Positions 8,860 through 18,713 are shown, counted from the stretch's first letter. The stretch: DNA of 38,975 nt from Methylococcaceae bacterium (GCA_024636875.1 JAGXGJ010000122.1:1-38975), one strand, 5' to 3'. Notes: a model not told the origin generated them from the letters alone. Program-made: numbers and translations.

Positions 8860-11800
8860 TGGAAAGATTGCAGGTCTGGTAATTGAAACGGATTAACTGC
8901 ACTATTAGCTTGCAATTCAAATTTTGCCTCTCGTCCCTGAATTCTAAATGTCATTATAAAAATGGCAGGATTTGAAGTACGGAATATTTGCGCTTCATCA
9001 AAAAGCCGAAACAAGGCCCAGGGTCCCTGCTTGGAAATGCCGGATATACCTTGTATGGGGGGCAATAATTGTATTCTGACTTGCCCTGAATCATTTGGCC
9101 CGGGCCATTTCATTGAAACTGGCCTGACAGGACCGTGCGCATAGGTCAGTATTTGTCCATCAATATCCATTGTAAATTGGGTAATATCCGGGCTCATAGA
9201 AATAGGTTTAAGTCTAAAGCTAACGGCTGGAGATTGTTTGCCCATACGGAAAAAGGTATTTTTAATTGTGTCAGCTCTCTGGAATTGCTTTAGTGCTGAG
9301 GTTGAGATACCCGCTCCTTCCTCTGCTTGGGTGTTCCAGCGCCAATTTTGCCCGCCTTTGTCAACCGATGAAATGAGGTATTTATTAAAAAATTCATCCA
9401 TTAATCCATTCGGTCCAAAAAAATAGGTAAAATCTTCATAGGTAATTTCCCGCGAACTTTTTGATAGGGGATAAAGCCCCTGTATAGCCTTTCGGCAGAA
9501 TGGCAGAACCGATGCGTGCCACATGGCATTAAAATGTTTTCTGACGCCTCCGCTGACCAGGTTTTGGCTTCCCTCAGCGACATTTTTCATCATGCTATTA
9601 AGAGGAAAAGGAGCCCTTTTACCTTCTATTTTTACTTTTTCGACAACTTGTGCGATCTGTTTTCTTTGTTCCAGAACAAGTTCATCGCCACTGGCGTGTA
9701 ATAATGAATTTAAAAAAACATAAAGTTCGTTCAGGGTTGATAGGGAACGATTAAGTGCCGAGGGTAAATTGTTTTCGCTCTGTACGAATTGGTGAAGATC
9801 TTTAAAATGATCAGTCACCAGTTTTGTGGTTATTTCGGGAGGCATGTCAGCCTTCGATTCAGTTGTTCTGCTTATGATAGTATCCAGCGTCGATTTTGCC
9901 GTTGCCAGTTTGTCGCCAGCCTTATCCAGCAAAGATTTATCCTTTTTTGTAAGACAGCTCATACTGGTTTCCTGATCAACGGCTTCAAGAAAAAGCCGTA
10001 ATGGAGAATTATCGGAGGAAACGATATTCAAAACTTCAACCATTTGGGTTTGGCCGGAAAACGGTTTGATTTGTATATCATCCAGCAAAGCGTCCCATGC
10101 CTTTATGTAATTTTCCAGATAGAGTTTAAAAATATTTTCACGCAATATTTTAAGTTCTTCAGCAGATAATTTTTCCTGTTTTTTCGAGCGAATTACCCAA
10201 TTTTCTTCAGAATATTGATTGATTAAGGGGTCAATATATTTCAAAAATACATCACGATATCCCGCACAGGTATATAACCCGGGAACCCCCTTCGTCAGAG
10301 GATTACCGCTTTTACTGGATAAAACCAGAGTAGCATCACGCCCCGCTTTTTCACTGACCCGAAAATCCGGAATATCAATGTTGCTTAACTCCAAAGTCAG
10401 TCGAGAGTAAAGTCTTTTAGCGAGAGGCGTATTTTCAAGTAAGTCTCTCGATTCGGCTATTAACCTGGTGTTTAATGGACGGGGCAAGGGAGTCGTGCGA
10501 AAATCCAGCAAGGCATCCAAATGATCTCTTAGTGTCTGTCTTTGCTCATTAGTCACTTCAAGCGGTAAATTATGTTTCCAATCGAGTGTTATCCAGGTCC
10601 GGATTGCCTCGGGATTGTAATGTTCAGGATAAGCAAGCATCAGATAAACTTTAAGCGCTTCGTAAAGATAGTCGGTATTATTGGCATTATTTTGTAATTG
10701 TTGTTCAATTCGAAGCATCAGGCCGGGTAAAAAAACCTCCTTGAGTAATTTATGATAAAGGCTTATAGCCGCCTCACCCAGTTTATCGCCCTGATACAGA
10801 CCAAAATTTAAAGACCAGGACGTACCCTCGTTCTGATCTTCAAAGCCGCCCGGAATATTTCGCGCTTTGTCCAAGACGTCCAAGGCCAATAATGGTTCAG
10901 TTTGGTTGGGATCAATTTCCTTAAGGGATTGCTGAATATCCTTCGTTTGTTCCGCCACTTGTTGAATGTAAATTTTATTTTTTGCAAAACCGGTTATCCA
11001 GAGTGTTGTCATCAAAAGTGTCAAGGCCACTACAAAAAGAAATGCCCCTCTTTGAAACCATGCCCGCTTATTCTCCAGCTTGAGATTGGCGCCAGCCAAT
11101 CCTGATTCTGCAAAAATAATATCCCTTAATAATCGGTTGATAAAGAAGCTTTTTCCCTGATTGGTGCCAGGCGTCAGATTCTGACGATCCAGGCCAAAAT
11201 TACTGGCTAGAGAACCCATAATCCGGTCTATAGGTGAGCCTTCCTGAGTGCCGCTGGTGAAATAGATGCCCCGTACCATGGCAGGGTATTCATATCGCGA
11301 TATTTGAAAAATTTCATCAATAAATGGCTTGATCAGCTCGCCAAGAGCATAAAATTGATGAGGAAAAGTGTAAATCAGATTGCGTCTTTCAGATCCACGC
11401 TCTCGTTCCAGTTTGTCAATGAGTTGATTTTGTAACCGGTTTTCGAGAAGTTCGAATTCAGAAGGAAACTGATCTGTGATATTTTCAGCTGCATTTTCGT
11501 TTACCGGGAATGTCATACCCCAGACTTGAGAGCGTTTATCCCGATCCAGATCATCAAAATATTCCATGAACCCGGCCAGCAGGTCGCATTTGGTGAACAA
11601 TATATAAACAGGGAATCTTATATTAAAATGCTCATGCAGCTCTTGTATGCGTTTTCGAATCGATTGTGCCAATGCTTGCTGCTGCGCTTTATTTTGCTCT
11701 AGTAAATCAGCAATACTAACGGCAATGATTGCACCGCTGATAGGTCTTCTGCTGCGATGTTTTTTAAGTAAATCAAGAAAGCCCAGCCAGGCTGCCTGAT

Positions 11801-12401
11801 CAACTTTTTCATTACTGTCCTGAGTGGTATAGCGTCCTGCGGTATCAAGTAAAACCGCTTCGTCAGCAAACCACCAATCGCAATTTCGAGTGCCTCCGAC
11901 GCCTCGGATGGCATCTTTTCCATAAAGATCAGAAAGAGGGAATTTTAAATCGGAATTTTTGAGTAATGTCGTTTTGCCTGAACCCGGTGGGCCAATGATG
12001 ATATACCAGGGCAATTGATATAGAAACTGCCGCCCGGCGCGGCCTCCTAACCGCGATTTTTTCAGGATTTCAAGGGCCTCCTGCAGGCGATCTTTCAGAG
12101 TTTCTATTTCTTCTTGAGATGCCTGATGTTCCGGGCTGAGGCCAGGTTCTGTATTCGTTACCAATGCCGCCAAAATCTGGTTGTTTTGATTCCTTGCTTT
12201 AAAATAAAACCAAATCTGAATGCTTAACCAAACCAGAAAAAAGGCTGCAATTAAATAAAGACGATTGATTTCCGGTTCTAAGGGTTCATATTTCGCGAAG
12301 GCAAATAAAGGACCTATGAACCAGATAAACAATGCCAGAGCCATGAGACCAAGTAAAGAAATAAACCAGCGTTGTTTAATAAAATTTAATAACTTAATCA
12401 T
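8841..12401 (-). CDS. tssM: T6SS membrane-complex protein TssM (IcmF)
   Basis: A 1186-residue inner-membrane protein spanning to the periplasm, the main scaffold of the TssJLM complex. Hydrophobic segments lie at about 13-36, 48-67 and 452-473. Between the second and third is a cytoplasmic GTPase-like domain with an intact Walker A (G-P-P-G-S-G-K-T at 137-144), L-L-D-T-A-G-R (184-190) and T-K-C-D (270-273). Some TssM proteins have lost Walker A; this one kept it. The long periplasmic part after residue 473 ends in the family's C-terminal beta-rich domain that binds TssJ. Length is typical (1100-1250). Start at 12401 follows an AAGGA site, 7 bp after the tssL stop. Confidence 0.97.
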   Translation of the reverse strand: MIKLLNFIKQRWFISLLGLMALALFIWFIGPLFAFAKYEPLEPEINRLYLIAAFFLVWLSIQIWFYFKARNQNNQILAALVTNTEPGLSPEHQASQEEIETLKDRLQEALEILKKSRLGGRAGRQFLYQLPWYIIIGPPGSGKTTLLKNSDLKFPLSDLYGKDAIRGVGGTRNCDWWFADEAVLLDTAGRYTTQDSNEKVDQAAWLGFLDLLKKHRSRRPISGAIIAVSIADLLEQNKAQQQALAQSIRKRIQELHEHFNIRFPVYILFTKCDLLAGFMEYFDDLDRDKRSQVWGMTFPVNENAAENITDQFPSEFELLENRLQNQLIDKLERERGSERRNLIYTFPHQFYALGELIKPFIDEIFQISRYEYPAMVRGIYFTSGTQEGSPIDRIMGSLASNFGLDRQNLTPGTNQGKSFFINRLLRDIIFAESGLAGANLKLENKRAWFQRGAFLFVVALTLLMTTLWITGFAKNKIYIQQVAEQTKDIQQSLKEIDPNQTEPLLALDVLDKARNIPGGFEDQNEGTSWSLNFGLYQGDKLGEAAISLYHKLLKEVFLPGLMLRIEQQLQNNANNTDYLYEALKVYLMLAYPEHYNPEAIRTWITLDWKHNLPLEVTNEQRQTLRDHLDALLDFRTTPLPRPLNTRLIAESRDLLENTPLAKRLYSRLTLELSNIDIPDFRVSEKAGRDATLVLSSKSGNPLTKGVPGLYTCAGYRDVFLKYIDPLINQYSEENWVIRSKKQEKLSAEELKILRENIFKLYLENYIKAWDALLDDIQIKPFSGQTQMVEVLNIVSSDNSPLRLFLEAVDQETSMSCLTKKDKSLLDKAGDKLATAKSTLDTIISRTTESKADMPPEITTKLVTDHFKDLHQFVQSENNLPSALNRSLSTLNELYVFLNSLLHASGDELVLEQRKQIAQVVEKVKIEGKRAPFPLNSMMKNVAEGSQNLVSGGVRKHFNAMWHASVLPFCRKAIQGLYPLSKSSREITYEDFTYFFGPNGLMDEFFNKYLISSVDKGGQNWRWNTQAEEGAGISTSALKQFQRADTIKNTFFRMGKQSPAVSFRLKPISMSPDITQFTMDIDGQILTYAHGPVRPVSMKWPGPNDSGQVRIQLLPPIQGISGISKQGPWALFRLFDEAQIFRTSNPAIFIMTFRIQGREAKFELQANSAVNPFQLPDLQSFQCPQNL

Positions 12402-12408
12402 TTCCTTA

Positions 12409-13704
12409 TTATTTTAATAATGTAATGACAACCCGCCTGTTCCTTGCCCTTCCTTCAGGGCTTTCATTTGAAGCAACTGGCTCCAAATCCGATTTTCCCT
12501 CTATAACTATTCTGTCAGGGGTAAACAGCTTTTGTCTGATAATGTCGGCTACCGCCTCGGCTCTGGCTTTTGATAAATGCCAATTAGACGGGTACCGTGC
12601 ACTTCGTATTGGAACGTTGTCAGAATGTCCGGTGACCACAACCTGGCCCGGCAATTGGTTTAACGATTCTGCAATCCGATTTAACAAAGGGATGATGTTT
12701 TGATTTACGGCAGAACTGCCTGAACTAAATAAATTATCGCCTTGAAGGGTTATTGTGCCTTGCCGCGATGACTCAATGACCTTGACAAGATTTTGACTGA
12801 TTTCATTGGCAAGGAGTATCGATAGAGAAAGTTCAGGAACAGGCAAGGGTTCTGGCAGAGTTTCTATAACTTCAGTTTTAGTGGGTTGTATTGAGGATAT
12901 TTGTCTGAAGACCGGATCAGATTCATTGTTTAATTTAAACAAAAAAACGCTGAACAGGATTGCAAGCAGACTGGCCGCAATTGCCCCAAAGACCCATAAT
13001 GGTACCAGCCTCATCAGCGGGTTACGGCGATCGGTTACACCTTCCCAATGAAGTGATAGGGTTGTTTCGGCAATCCCTCTTTCTTTTTGCAAGATTCGGT
13101 AAAGCCATTCCCGAATGCTAATGAGCTTGTCTTTGCCGTTTTCGATGATGCGGTAGCGCCCTTCGAACCCCAAAGCCAGACATAAATACATCAATTCCAG
13201 CAAATTTCGATTTTTTGCCGGGTTTTGAGCCAACGATTTAAGCAAATCAAAAAACCGTTCTCCACCGGAAACCTCTTTATGAAAAAGGCTTAACAGGCTT
13301 TGCTGCGCCCAGCCGCTGCTGTTGCCCCAGGGTGTACTCAATACGGCTTCATCCAGGACAGTACAGAGTACATATCGGCTGCTGGATATGGTATCCGGAT
13401 CGATTTCACTAGCTTGCGCATTAAGCTGGAACTGTTGAATTTCCTTGATGATTTTGTTTTTTAAACCAACCGGATCCGAGTGGTTTCTGGAAGTGTTCAG
13501 ACGCGTCAACAAGGCCAGCAGGCCAGAGGAAGCCTTTTCAAGAGGATTTAAACGGCCTAGTCTGGGCAGTGAAGAGATACTGCTGTCGAAATCGGGGGGA
13601 GGAGAAGAGTAGCGGAGATCCGAACGCTTGCCTCCCGGCATCGGACGAATAATGGTTCTATCGTCAGATTGCTGCGGTGATAGGAAGGGGTCATCTGAGG
13701 CCAT
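12409..13704 (-). CDS. tssL: T6SS protein TssL with OmpA/MotB peptidoglycan-binding domain
   Basis: A 431-residue inner-membrane protein. The cytoplasmic DotU-like domain covers about residues 50-232 and contains the signature L-C-T-V-L-D-E-A-V-L-S-T-P-W-G (113-127). One transmembrane segment (236-257) is followed by a periplasmic linker and an OmpA-like domain (about 310-431), with V-V-V-T-G-H-S-D, L-S-x-A-R-A-E-A-V and N-R-R-V-V-I. This is the extended TssL form, which anchors the complex to peptidoglycan without needing a separate TagL. A good AGAGGAT ribosome site lies 8 nt before the ATG. It sits 5 bp after tssK in a tight operon. Confidence 0.97.
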   Translation of the reverse strand: MASDDPFLSPQQSDDRTIIRPMPGGKRSDLRYSSPPPDFDSSISSLPRLGRLNPLEKASSGLLALLTRLNTSRNHSDPVGLKNKIIKEIQQFQLNAQASEIDPDTISSSRYVLCTVLDEAVLSTPWGNSSGWAQQSLLSLFHKEVSGGERFFDLLKSLAQNPAKNRNLLELMYLCLALGFEGRYRIIENGKDKLISIREWLYRILQKERGIAETTLSLHWEGVTDRRNPLMRLVPLWVFGAIAASLLAILFSVFLFKLNNESDPVFRQISSIQPTKTEVIETLPEPLPVPELSLSILLANEISQNLVKVIESSRQGTITLQGDNLFSSGSSAVNQNIIPLLNRIAESLNQLPGQVVVTGHSDNVPIRSARYPSNWHLSKARAEAVADIIRQKLFTPDRIVIEGKSDLEPVASNESPEGRARNRRVVITLLK

Positions 13705-13709
13705 TATAT

Positions 13710-15047
13710 TTATCCTCTTATTGCCCAGAACTCTAGTTCAAGTCCAGGATAATCGCCTGAAAAATGCATGGCGATTGTGCCGCTTTTTTCAAGTTCTTTC
13801 CAAAGGCTATGGTTTTTATCCAACTCAAAATAGGTCATGCCTTTATGGAATGGAATTTGTCTGGGAGCAACTGCTAATGCATTTAATTTAATACCTGTAA
13901 CTTGCGACATGACAAGATCGCGAAGCTTTTCAACGGTCGCGATAGTGGTTTGTCTGGGAAAGTGACTGCGTAATTTATCTGTCGGGATATCTGCGTTGAC
14001 TGCGAGAATGAAATCAGCCGTATTCAGTAATTGGCGGTCGGCTATGATAGCTGTTCTTATCTGGTGTGGATGTTCTTCAAGTGGAATAGGAATTGCCCGG
14101 TAAGAAGGCTCCCAACTTAAAGCTTTCCGGAGCTCTGCCATTACAGGCTCAAAACTTAGAGTTAAATTTTCATGACTATATACAGGTAATGCAATAGGCC
14201 TGTGATTTGTTCGGGTGATAGTTGACAATTCCCCAAGCATCAGGATCAGGTTGCTGAAAAGTCGTTCGGGATGCAACTGGGTTAGAGAATTAAAATGACT
14301 AAAAAGCGGCTCGTAGCGATTGATGATCTGAAGGTATATAAAATCCACTATTTCAGCGGCTCCACCCGCTCCCGGGGAGCCTAAACGTTGTCCGATTGCT
14401 TCGCCTCGATGATGCAGCATGCCTTCAATTTCTTTGATAAAACTAATAAGCTGATTTGATGCCCTGGTATTTAAGCAAGTGGGTATAAAAGACTTATCCA
14501 GGATTATTTGTTTGTCTGTTTTTACCTCGATAATTTTAGCTATGGGGATAGTAACAAAGGCATCCTGATTTTGCTTCGATAATCGTAAACGGGCCCATAG
14601 CTCACCACTTTGAATGGTTATGCTGTCTTGATCGAACTGCGTATGTGCATCTTTAACATCAATTTCTTTTAGCCGATATCTGCTCAATTCATCTATATTA
14701 TCATCCCAGGTTAATTCTTTACCTGCAGTTCGACGAACCGGCAACGACAAATAAATAATTTCGTTTTTAGTATCAGGGGGAATTTCTAACGGTGCAAATA
14801 GCGAATTTTGATCGGGTATGCAAAAAGGCGTTCCATCCGGGAAGACTCCTTGACAAGATACCAGTGCAACCTTTCCCAAGGCAAGCATTGCTTGGTCCAG
14901 TTCAAGTATTGTTAAACCCCAGCTATAACTTTGCAAGCCACTGCAACGGGTTTCGATCCAGCTCTGGAAATTACGATCTTGTTGTTGAAAATGTTGGGGT
15001 CGAAGGAACATGCCTTCTGTCCAGATCACTTTGTTATTCTGTGACAT
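13710..15047 (-). CDS. tssK: T6SS baseplate protein TssK
   Basis: A 445-residue cytoplasmic protein that links the baseplate to TssL and TssM. The N-terminal V-I-W-T-E-G-M-F-L-R-P-Q-H-F-Q-Q-Q-D-R is the clearest signature of the family, and F-H-K-G-M-T-Y-F-E-L with H-F-S-G-D-Y-P-G-L-E-L-E-F-W-A-I at the C-terminus fit the receptor-binding end. The frame stays open to a TTG at 15062, but the ATG at 15047 has a GAAGG site at the right spacing and gives the usual N-terminus M-S-Q-N, so I use it. It lies between tssJ and tssL in the minus-strand operon. Confidence 0.96.
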   Translation of the reverse strand: MSQNNKVIWTEGMFLRPQHFQQQDRNFQSWIETRCSGLQSYSWGLTILELDQAMLALGKVALVSCQGVFPDGTPFCIPDQNSLFAPLEIPPDTKNEIIYLSLPVRRTAGKELTWDDNIDELSRYRLKEIDVKDAHTQFDQDSITIQSGELWARLRLSKQNQDAFVTIPIAKIIEVKTDKQIILDKSFIPTCLNTRASNQLISFIKEIEGMLHHRGEAIGQRLGSPGAGGAAEIVDFIYLQIINRYEPLFSHFNSLTQLHPERLFSNLILMLGELSTITRTNHRPIALPVYSHENLTLSFEPVMAELRKALSWEPSYRAIPIPLEEHPHQIRTAIIADRQLLNTADFILAVNADIPTDKLRSHFPRQTTIATVEKLRDLVMSQVTGIKLNALAVAPRQIPFHKGMTYFELDKNHSLWKELEKSGTIAMHFSGDYPGLELEFWAIRG

Positions 15048-15076
15048 ATCGATTGCCTTCAAACCACTAACACGGG

Positions 15077-15568
15077 TTATTTTTTCCAGATGCTGATATT
15101 CAACTTTTCTATAAAAATTAATAAATCAGTGGTCTTTTCATCAGTCAACTGAATTGTGCCTTTCCATATTGCATGATTTATGTCACGAAAGGCCGCAGAT
15201 ACAGCTATATATCGGGTTTCGGCTGATAGAGTCCGCTTGATTATATTAACATCGCCTGGTTTCAAATGAAATTGCTCGGACTCTATTAATTCAGGGCCCA
15301 GATGAGCATCATAATTTTCAAATAATTTATAAAAATCTCCCTCTTCGAACTTGCCCAGACTTTTAAGTTCGTAGATTCGAATGACAATGGGTGAAGGGCG
15401 TCCATTCAAGTCTGGATTAGCCTGTTCAGAAACAACCATATTTAATTGAACAGTAGTGGGTGGGGCTTTTGGAGGTTGTACTGCAACAGTTACCGGTTTT
15501 TCGGGCTCTGAACTGCAGCCGAACAAAGCCAATGTAGCGATAAGTAGAATTACTGTTGTAGCTCTCAT
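15077..15568 (-). CDS. tssJ: T6SS outer-membrane lipoprotein TssJ
   Basis: A 163-residue lipoprotein. The signal peptide (1-17) ends in the lipobox L-F-G-C with Cys-18 as the acylated residue; Ser at +2 predicts outer-membrane sorting. The mature part has the TssJ transthyretin-like features: V-Q-L-N-M-V-V-S-E-Q-A-N-P-D, P-I-V-I-R-I-Y-E-L-K, F-Y-K-L-F-E-N and Y-I-A-V-S-A-A-F-R-D. It contacts the periplasmic end of TssM. Gene order tagH-tssJ-tssK-tssL-tssM is a common arrangement. No strong ribosome site is seen before the ATG at 15568. Confidence 0.95.
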   Translation of the reverse strand: MRATTVILLIATLALFGCSSEPEKPVTVAVQPPKAPPTTVQLNMVVSEQANPDLNGRPSPIVIRIYELKSLGKFEEGDFYKLFENYDAHLGPELIESEQFHLKPGDVNIIKRTLSAETRYIAVSAAFRDINHAIWKGTIQLTDEKTTDLLIFIEKLNISIWKK

Positions 15569-15613
15569 AATCAGGCGCCCTGGATTGTCAAAATAATTTT
15601 TTTAAAGGTAATC

Positions 15614-17065
15614 TCATTTTTTTGAGGATTTTAATTTTTGCATTTGTTGTTCATACGTTTCCGCAAATGCCTGTCCGAATAGACGATAAAAATTATCTTC
15701 AGCCTCTTGTTGAATTTCTTCATAAAGTTGTTCAAACAAATTCCATAACTTGGCCTGCTTATGAATCGGAATGCTGGCACTTATTGGACTCAGTCTTTGT
15801 AAACGTTCTTCCAGCTTTTGTGGGTCAAACCGTTTAAGCACTGTCAGTAAAGCTGTTTGCATACCGGCTATGACCGAATACTGGTGGGCTCGCAGGTCAT
15901 CAAAAGCTTCTTCAACTGCTTCTTTTGGCGGCATATAGCCGGAGTCTTTGTGCCCTAACAATTTGAAGAGGGCCTCATCTGCACTTACCGAGAATTTGAT
16001 CGGGTTGTTTTGTTTGGACTTGACGATGGTGACATCCAGGTGCATTTCGTTTTTGATCTTGGCTCTACCGATTAAAACATCCATCGTCCCCTGGATGGCT
16101 GCCCTCAAAATTGTGCCGATAATAAAAAAAGCCTCAGGATCGATTGATTCTCTAATCTTGCCAGGTTCAAGTTGAGCACCACGCAGAAAGTTTTGTATTA
16201 ATTCCTCTTCAAAAGCACTCGCTGCAACTATTTTTTCCGGAGCCGGTATTTCATTTTTTGTGTGCTCAGGTTTAACAGTGAGAGGCTCAGGTATTGCGGG
16301 CCTGGTTTCTGTCTGGAATTGGGGGTTGATATCGTCAATCGTTGTGGATTTTGATTCGTCTTTTTTACTGTCATTACCCGTTTGATACCAATCTTCAGAA
16401 AAAATATCGGCTGGAATACCAGGGGCAGGTTCAATGTCAGTTAACCCTTTTGGCTCCTGTTGCAAATCAGAAAAAGCCTCCTTGTAGAGTGGGATATGAT
16501 CATAGTCTCCTTGGGAAGAATCAATTTTCTTATCTATGATTTTCTCAGGACTTGGAAAATCCGGGAATTCAAAGGGGTCGGGGTCGTTCGACTTTTCATT
16601 CGCATTTTTCCAGTCGGATGGGATTAAGTCGTTTTTATCTATCATCTCCTGGATCGAATCTGAATCCAGGTCGGCAAAGGGATCATCAGGAAAATTGAAT
16701 TGCGCATCAGACAAGGGTGGAATTGATTGAGAATCAGCCGCAAAAAAGTCATCTTCAAGCCTTGCTTCGATGAGGTAATTACCAATTGTGAGGATATCTC
16801 CATCGTTTAGTTTTATGCTGTTGCCCTTCCCCAGCGGGATATCATTGATTAAGACGCCATTGGCACTGGTATCTTTTATGAAATAATCAGGGGCGCGATA
16901 TTCAATTAAAGCATGATGCCCGGATACATATCTTTTGGGATCGGGCAAAACAAGCCTATTGTCCTCTTTTCGCCCAAGTGAAGCACCTTCTTGATAGAGC
17001 GTAATTTTATTGGAGCCTTTAACATCCGCTCTTGCAAAAGATATGACACTTAAAGTAAGTTTCAT
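15614..17065 (-). CDS. tagH: T6SS FHA-domain protein TagH (Fha)
   Basis: A 483-residue cytoplasmic protein. Residues about 1-95 are an FHA domain that would bind phosphothreonine: G31-R32-K33, S48-G-H-H51 and S68-A-N-G70 occupy the expected loop positions. A long acidic, proline-rich and probably disordered linker (about 100-285) joins it to a C-terminal domain (290-483) seen in TagH proteins, with G-A-Q-L and L-G-H-K-D-S-G-Y-M motifs. TagH/Fha is the target of the PpkA/PppA switch. I start at the ATG at 17065 (M-K-L-T-L-S-V); the frame extends upstream only to a TTG at 17122. It is the first gene of the minus-strand block and faces the divergent control region. Confidence 0.92.
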   Translation of the reverse strand: MKLTLSVISFARADVKGSNKITLYQEGASLGRKEDNRLVLPDPKRYVSGHHALIEYRAPDYFIKDTSANGVLINDIPLGKGNSIKLNDGDILTIGNYLIEARLEDDFFAADSQSIPPLSDAQFNFPDDPFADLDSDSIQEMIDKNDLIPSDWKNANEKSNDPDPFEFPDFPSPEKIIDKKIDSSQGDYDHIPLYKEAFSDLQQEPKGLTDIEPAPGIPADIFSEDWYQTGNDSKKDESKSTTIDDINPQFQTETRPAIPEPLTVKPEHTKNEIPAPEKIVAASAFEEELIQNFLRGAQLEPGKIRESIDPEAFFIIGTILRAAIQGTMDVLIGRAKIKNEMHLDVTIVKSKQNNPIKFSVSADEALFKLLGHKDSGYMPPKEAVEEAFDDLRAHQYSVIAGMQTALLTVLKRFDPQKLEERLQRLSPISASIPIHKQAKLWNLFEQLYEEIQQEAEDNFYRLFGQAFAETYEQQMQKLKSSKK

Positions 17066-17528
17066 ATAAATTTGTGCCCCATGGAAAGTTGGCTTTCGTC
17101 TATAAATAGAGTTAACGACCAAGCGTTAATGAAACGTTAAATGGCTAAGTAAAAACACTATAACTCAATACTGTTAATGTGATCAATGGAAAACAAACAA
17201 ATTGTAGTACCGCTTAAAATTTCAAAATAATGATGAGATATGTGTTCAGACAGGTTTTCAAGACTAACAAATCAAATGAGAGTGTTTATAATCAGGTAAA
17301 AAAATTATAAACAATTTAAGGTATATTTCCGGACTTGTATTGAGAGAATACATCAATACAGAACCTGGCTGTATTGCTGAAACTTTGAGCTGTAGTCAAC
17401 TTGCAAACTGATATCATTTCTCTTGGTCAAACCGAATAGATAAAAGTTTTATTAAACTACTTTAAAGTATTGCAGCGTATGTGTTAGTATCAATTCCAGT
17501 CGTCGGAATCACTGAAAAGGTGAAATCA
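17066..17528. promoter_or_regulatory. Divergent control region between the two T6SS operons
   Basis: A 463-bp, strongly AT-rich region separates tagH (minus) from tssA (plus) and should contain promoters for both blocks. I find no gene in it. On the plus strand a perfect TATAAT (17287-17292) lies 17 bp downstream of CTAACA (17264-17269, 4/6 to consensus), which would leave a leader of about 230 nt before tssA. I do not see a good -24/-12 sigma-54 site; the nearest look-alike has the wrong spacing. Confidence 0.5.
17264..17292 (+). promoter_or_regulatory. Candidate sigma-70 promoter for the tssA operon
   Basis: CTAACA (17264-17269), 17-bp spacer, TATAAT (17287-17292). The -10 is perfect and the -35 matches 4 of 6. 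The region is so AT-rich that chance matches are likely. Confidence 0.3.
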
Positions 17529-18653
17529 TTGTCTGAATTAGCTTTGGAATCTTACCTTCAAGAAATTGCACCTGGACCTCCATGCGGGGAAAATCTGGAG
17601 TCCGATGCTGCTTTTATCGACCTGGAGCAAGAGATTAAAGGCGCCCCTGAACGGCAGATAGGCAATTCAATAATTCCGGCAAAGGAACCAGACTGGAAAA
17701 AAGTTCGTGATTTAGCCCTTGCATTATTAAAACGTAGTCGAGATATACAGGTTACAGTGCATTTGACCTGTGCACTGGTCCATACGGATGGTTTCAGCGG
17801 GTTGGACAATGGCTTAACGCTTACTCAGAAATATTTGCTGAAACATTGGGATGATGTCTACCCCCGCCAGGATCCAGAGGATGACTATCCTGTCCTGCGT
17901 ATCAATATGCTATCCACCCTGAACGATTACGAACGAATTCTTGATCCCCTTAGCAATACCCCCCTTATCCAATCAAAGCTTGGCAATTTTTCCTGGAATC
18001 AGATTGAAACGTCGAAAAACATAGTTGATGCCTTAAGTCATTTGACTGAAGATGCCTATATGGAATCTTTAACGAAGGGATATTACAAGGACTATCCGGA
18101 AACCTTAGAAGAAGCGAAAAAAAAGGCGTCTGACGAACTGGCTTCTATTGAAGCAGCATTCAAGGAAACCGATCTTGAGACTCTGAAAAATCAGGAAAAA
18201 ATTATAAAGCATGCTTCAGAACAGGCAGAAGCAATTGTTGCCATTACTTCTGATAAGGCCGGTTCAGAAAATGCGCCAGATATTTCCCGTTTGATAACTT
18301 TATTAAAAAATCTCCAAAAATTATTAGACGAAAAAATTAAACTAAAAGAAGCCTCAGCACTTGAGCAAAGTGCTTATGAAGCTGAGGCACTGGATGAACT
18401 GGCTCCTGCTGCCGGTTTAACAAAAGCAGGTGCTGCGGCAGGTATACATACACGCGAAGACGTCGTTATGGCAATTGATGTAATGTGTAAATATTTTGAG
18501 CGTTACGAACCTTCAAGCCCCGTTCCTTTTCTTTTGCAGCGGGCAAAAAAGCTGCTATCCATGAACTTCATGGAGATTTTGCAGGATCTTACTCCTGATG
18601 CAGTCAGTCAGGCAGAAAATATTTGTGGTGTAAAAAAACCGAATAAAATCTGA
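17529..18653 (+). CDS. tssA: T6SS cap/priming protein TssA
   Basis: A 374-residue cytoplasmic protein that helps build the baseplate and tail. The ImpA N-terminal domain (about 1-135) is clear: Y-L-Q-E-I-A-P-G-P-P-C-G-E-N-L-E, then E-P-D-W-K-K-V-R-D-L-A-L-A-L-L and H-W-D-D-V-Y-P-R-Q-D-P-E-D-D-Y-P. The C-terminus (E-R-Y-E-P-S-S-P-V-P-F-L-L-Q-R-A) is also typical. Several starts are possible: GTG at 17481, GTG at 17520 and TTG at 17529. I prefer TTG at 17529 because AAAAGG precedes it at 8 nt and it yields the common M-S-E-L-A-L N-terminus. First gene of the plus-strand block. Confidence 0.93.
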   Translation: MSELALESYLQEIAPGPPCGENLESDAAFIDLEQEIKGAPERQIGNSIIPAKEPDWKKVRDLALALLKRSRDIQVTVHLTCALVHTDGFSGLDNGLTLTQKYLLKHWDDVYPRQDPEDDYPVLRINMLSTLNDYERILDPLSNTPLIQSKLGNFSWNQIETSKNIVDALSHLTEDAYMESLTKGYYKDYPETLEEAKKKASDELASIEAAFKETDLETLKNQEKIIKHASEQAEAIVAITSDKAGSENAPDISRLITLLKNLQKLLDEKIKLKEASALEQSAYEAEALDELAPAAGLTKAGAAAGIHTREDVVMAIDVMCKYFERYEPSSPVPFLLQRAKKLLSMNFMEILQDLTPDAVSQAENICGVKKPNKI

Positions 18654-18713
18654 TTAAAAAAGCAAAGAGTTTTAACGAACCAAGTCTGCAATTATTAAAA
18701 TAGGGGTAAAAAA

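Noticed and set aside
17360-17382. TGGCTGTATTGC look-alike of a sigma-54 -24/-12 promoter ahead of tssA
   Set aside because: Only 7 nt lie between the GG and GC elements; a real site needs 10.
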